From positions 1,861,401-1,925,400 of the forward strand of contig CP143625.1 of the NCBI GenBank assembly GCA_036362785.1: DNA of 64,000 bases, given 5' to 3'. Below, one piece after another: positions 62,334 through 64,000 of this stretch. The notes beneath the pieces were generated by a model. It saw only the letters and a list, made by a program, of their open reading frames with translations, made no database searches and was not told where the DNA came from. Both the position numbers and the translations under genes were made by a program. This DNA comes from a beta proteobacterium MWH-UniP1 (GTDB lineage Bacteria; Pseudomonadota; Gammaproteobacteria; Burkholderiales; Burkholderiaceae_A). Positions within the stretch are counted from its first letter, which is position 1, and each line of letters begins with the position of its first letter.

Positions 62334-64000
62334 TACGCAGCTACCTTTTCTTTTTCAGATGTTTTCTTCTGAGCGAGCTCAGCAAGTGCGCGCCGATATT
62401 CATTTGGAAAGACCTTGACGAACTTCTCACGAGCCGCTGACCAGTTGTCCAGCAGCTCACGGGCCCGACGGCTGCCCGTCCAACGATGATGGTCCTCGAT
62501 CAATTTCTTCAATGTTGCGTCGTCTTCCATTGGCGTCTTTTCAAGGGTCACCATGGCCTTGTTACAGCGCTGGTCAAATAGCCCATCTTCGTTATAAACA
62601 TAAGCAAAGCCGCCCGACATGCCCGCTGCAAAGTTGCGGCCAGTCTTGCCAAGCACCACTACCGTGCCACCCGTCATGTATTCACAGCCGTGGTCGCCCG
62701 TACCTTCGACGACTGCTGTAGCACCAGACAAACGAACTGCAAAGCGCTCGCCGGCAACGCCGCTAAAGAATGCCTCGCCAGAGGTTGCGCCATAAAGCAC
62801 GGTGTTACCGACGATGATGTTGTCGTGGGCCACGCCGCGAAAATCAATGCTTGGGCGAACCACAATACGCCCACCTGATAAGCCCTTGCCCGTGTAGTCG
62901 TTGGCATCACCAATCAGATAGAGCGTGATGCCCTTGGCCAAGAAGGCACCGAAGGACTGACCACCAGTTCCCTCTAGCTGAATCCGGATGGTGTCATCCG
63001 GCAGACCCTCGGGGTGGTGCTTGGTGACTTCGCCCGAAAGCATCGCGCCCACTGTGCGGTTCACATTACGAGCCACTTCCATAAACTGGACGCGTTCGCC
63101 TTTTTCAATCGCTGCTTTGGACTTCTGAATTAAGACATTATCCAGGGCCTTATCCAACCCATGGTCCTGAGTCTCGGTATGGAAGCAAGCCTTGGCAATC
63201 GTTTCTCTGAGCTGATAAAAAATCTTAGAAAAATCCAAACCCTGGGCCTTCCAGTGGGCAATGCCCTTGCGGGTATCGAGCAGATCAGCACGGCCGATCA
63301 GTTCGTCAAACGTAGCGATGCCGAGCTGGGCCATGATCTGGCGGACCTCTTCTGCAATAAAGAAGAAGTAATTCACGACATGCTCAGGCTTGCCGGTAAA
63401 TTTCTTGCGCAGCACAGGGTCCTGGGTGGCCACACCCACCGGGCAGGTGTTGAGGTGGCATTTGCGCATCATGATGCAGCCCTCGACCACCAGTGGTGCA
63501 GTCGCAAAACCAAACTCGTCAGCACCCAAGAGCGCACCGATCACCACGTCACGGCCAGTCTTCATCTGTCCGTCGGCTTGCACACGAATACGGTTACGCA
63601 GACCATTCAACACCAGCGTCTGTTGGGTTTCGGCAAGGCCAATTTCCCATGGCGTGCCCGCATGTTTAATCGAAGACCAGGGCGATGCGCCAGTGCCGCC
63701 ATCATGGCCAGAAATCACGACGTGATCACTCTTGGCCTTGGCCACACCCGCGGCCACCGTGCCCACACCAACTTCTGAAACCAGTTTGACTGAGATCGAT
63801 GCATGGGGCGCCACGTTCTTTAAGTCGTGAATGAGCTGGGCCAAGTCTTCGATCGAATAAATATCATGGTGCGGTGGTGGTGAAATCAGTCCCACACCAG
63901 GAACCGAATAACGCAGTTTGCCGATGTAATCAGAGACCTTGCCACCAGGAAGTTGGCCGCCCTCGCCGGGTTTGGCGCCCTGGGCCATCTTGATCTGGAT
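62333..64000 (-). CDS. gltB: Glutamate synthase large subunit, C-terminal part (5' truncated by window edge)
   Basis: This is the last 555 residues of the large subunit, which binds FMN and joins ammonia from glutamine to 2-oxoglutarate. The 5' end is cut at the window edge. Visible: the FMN-binding TIM barrel end with [34 protein letters not shown], the 3Fe-4S cysteines in [21 protein letters not shown], and the C-terminal beta-helix domain [10 protein letters not shown] with [15 protein letters not shown]. Its stop overlaps the gltD start, so the two subunits are translationally coupled. Confidence 0.97.
   Translation of the reverse strand: MQIKMAQGAKPGEGGQLPGGKVSDYIGKLRYSVPGVGLISPPPHHDIYSIEDLAQLIHDLKNVAPHASISVKLVSEVGVGTVAAGVAKAKSDHVVISGHDGGTGASPWSSIKHAGTPWEIGLAETQQTLVLNGLRNRIRVQADGQMKTGRDVVIGALLGADEFGFATAPLVVEGCIMMRKCHLNTCPVGVATQDPVLRKKFTGKPEHVVNYFFFIAEEVRQIMAQLGIATFDELIGRADLLDTRKGIAHWKAQGLDFSKIFYQLRETIAKACFHTETQDHGLDKALDNVLIQKSKAAIEKGERVQFMEVARNVNRTVGAMLSGEVTKHHPEGLPDDTIRIQLEGTGGQSFGAFLAKGITLYLIGDANDYTGKGLSGGRIVVRPSIDFRGVAHDNIIVGNTVLYGATSGEAFFSGVAGERFAVRLSGATAVVEGTGDHGCEYMTGGTVVVLGKTGRNFAAGMSGGFAYVYNEDGLFDQRCNKAMVTLEKTPMEDDATLKKLIEDHHRWTGSRRARELLDNWSAAREKFVKVFPNEYRRALAELAQKKTSEKEKVAA

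Overview
The window looks like a chromosomal stretch of a betaproteobacterium, most probably of the order Burkholderiales. The main evidence is gene order. A complete division and cell wall (dcw) cluster runs mraZ-rsmH-ftsL-ftsI-murE-murF-mraY-murD-ftsW-murG-murC-ddl-ftsQ-ftsA-ftsZ. It is followed by a Prx5-type peroxiredoxin and lpxC, then dciA/secA, argJ, a DUF815 ATPase, mutT, zapD, coaE and a prepilin-peptidase remnant. MurE carries the DNPR signature for meso-diaminopimelate and LpxC makes lipid A, so the cell is Gram-negative. Intergenic space is small and stop/start overlaps of 4 nt are common. I see no insertion sequence, prophage, CRISPR array, rRNA operon or obvious genomic island. 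The content is almost entirely housekeeping.

Layout: positions 1-5.7 kb (mostly + strand) hold the 3' end of ispB, tRNA-Pro(CGG), a gamma-glutamyltransferase-like gene on the - strand, and a CNNM/CBS protein, prepilin-peptidase-like gene, coaE and zapD series. From 5.7 to 30.7 kb nearly everything is on the - strand: mutT, DUF815 ATPase, argJ, secA, (dciA on +), lpxC, peroxiredoxin and the dcw cluster. That cluster ends in a strong terminator after ftsZ and starts at a recognisable promoter with MraZ-type 10-bp repeats before mraZ. From 30.8 to 32.8 kb lie DUF1178, a histidine phosphatase, gloA and the RNase P RNA gene rnpB. A hybrid histidine kinase faces rnpB on the + strand (32.9-35.3 kb).

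From 35.2 to 43.4 kb a - strand locus joins a glutamate/aspartate ABC transporter (gltI, gltJ, gltK, gltL), an Asp/Glu racemase-family gene placed inside it, a D-malate/tartrate dehydrogenase, a glycerate 2-kinase, pyrC and a DUF3025 gene. A hairpin after gltI probably keeps the binding protein expressed above the rest. From 43.5 to 52.5 kb come an Atm1-type ABC exporter, DUF429, a ClsB-type phospholipase D, a fused NudB-EEP protein, a small membrane protein, aspS, DUF502, an FmdB zinc ribbon and ssb. From 52.5 to 64 kb come an MFS transporter, uvrA (+), a small secreted protein, a Tat-exported phosphatase-like protein, a KTSC protein, an exonuclease-GIY-YIG fusion, an aminotransferase, and gltD plus the 3' part of gltB at the window edge.

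I did not find a convincing wholly new system. The items most worth a second look are the NudB-EEP fusion; the in-frame palindromic repeats in the linker of the exonuclease/GIY-YIG protein and its KTSC partner; the racemase and hydroxyacid enzymes built into the gltIJKL locus; the prepilin-peptidase remnant without pilB/pilC; and the mraZ control region, whose repeats overlap a mis-callable GTG start.
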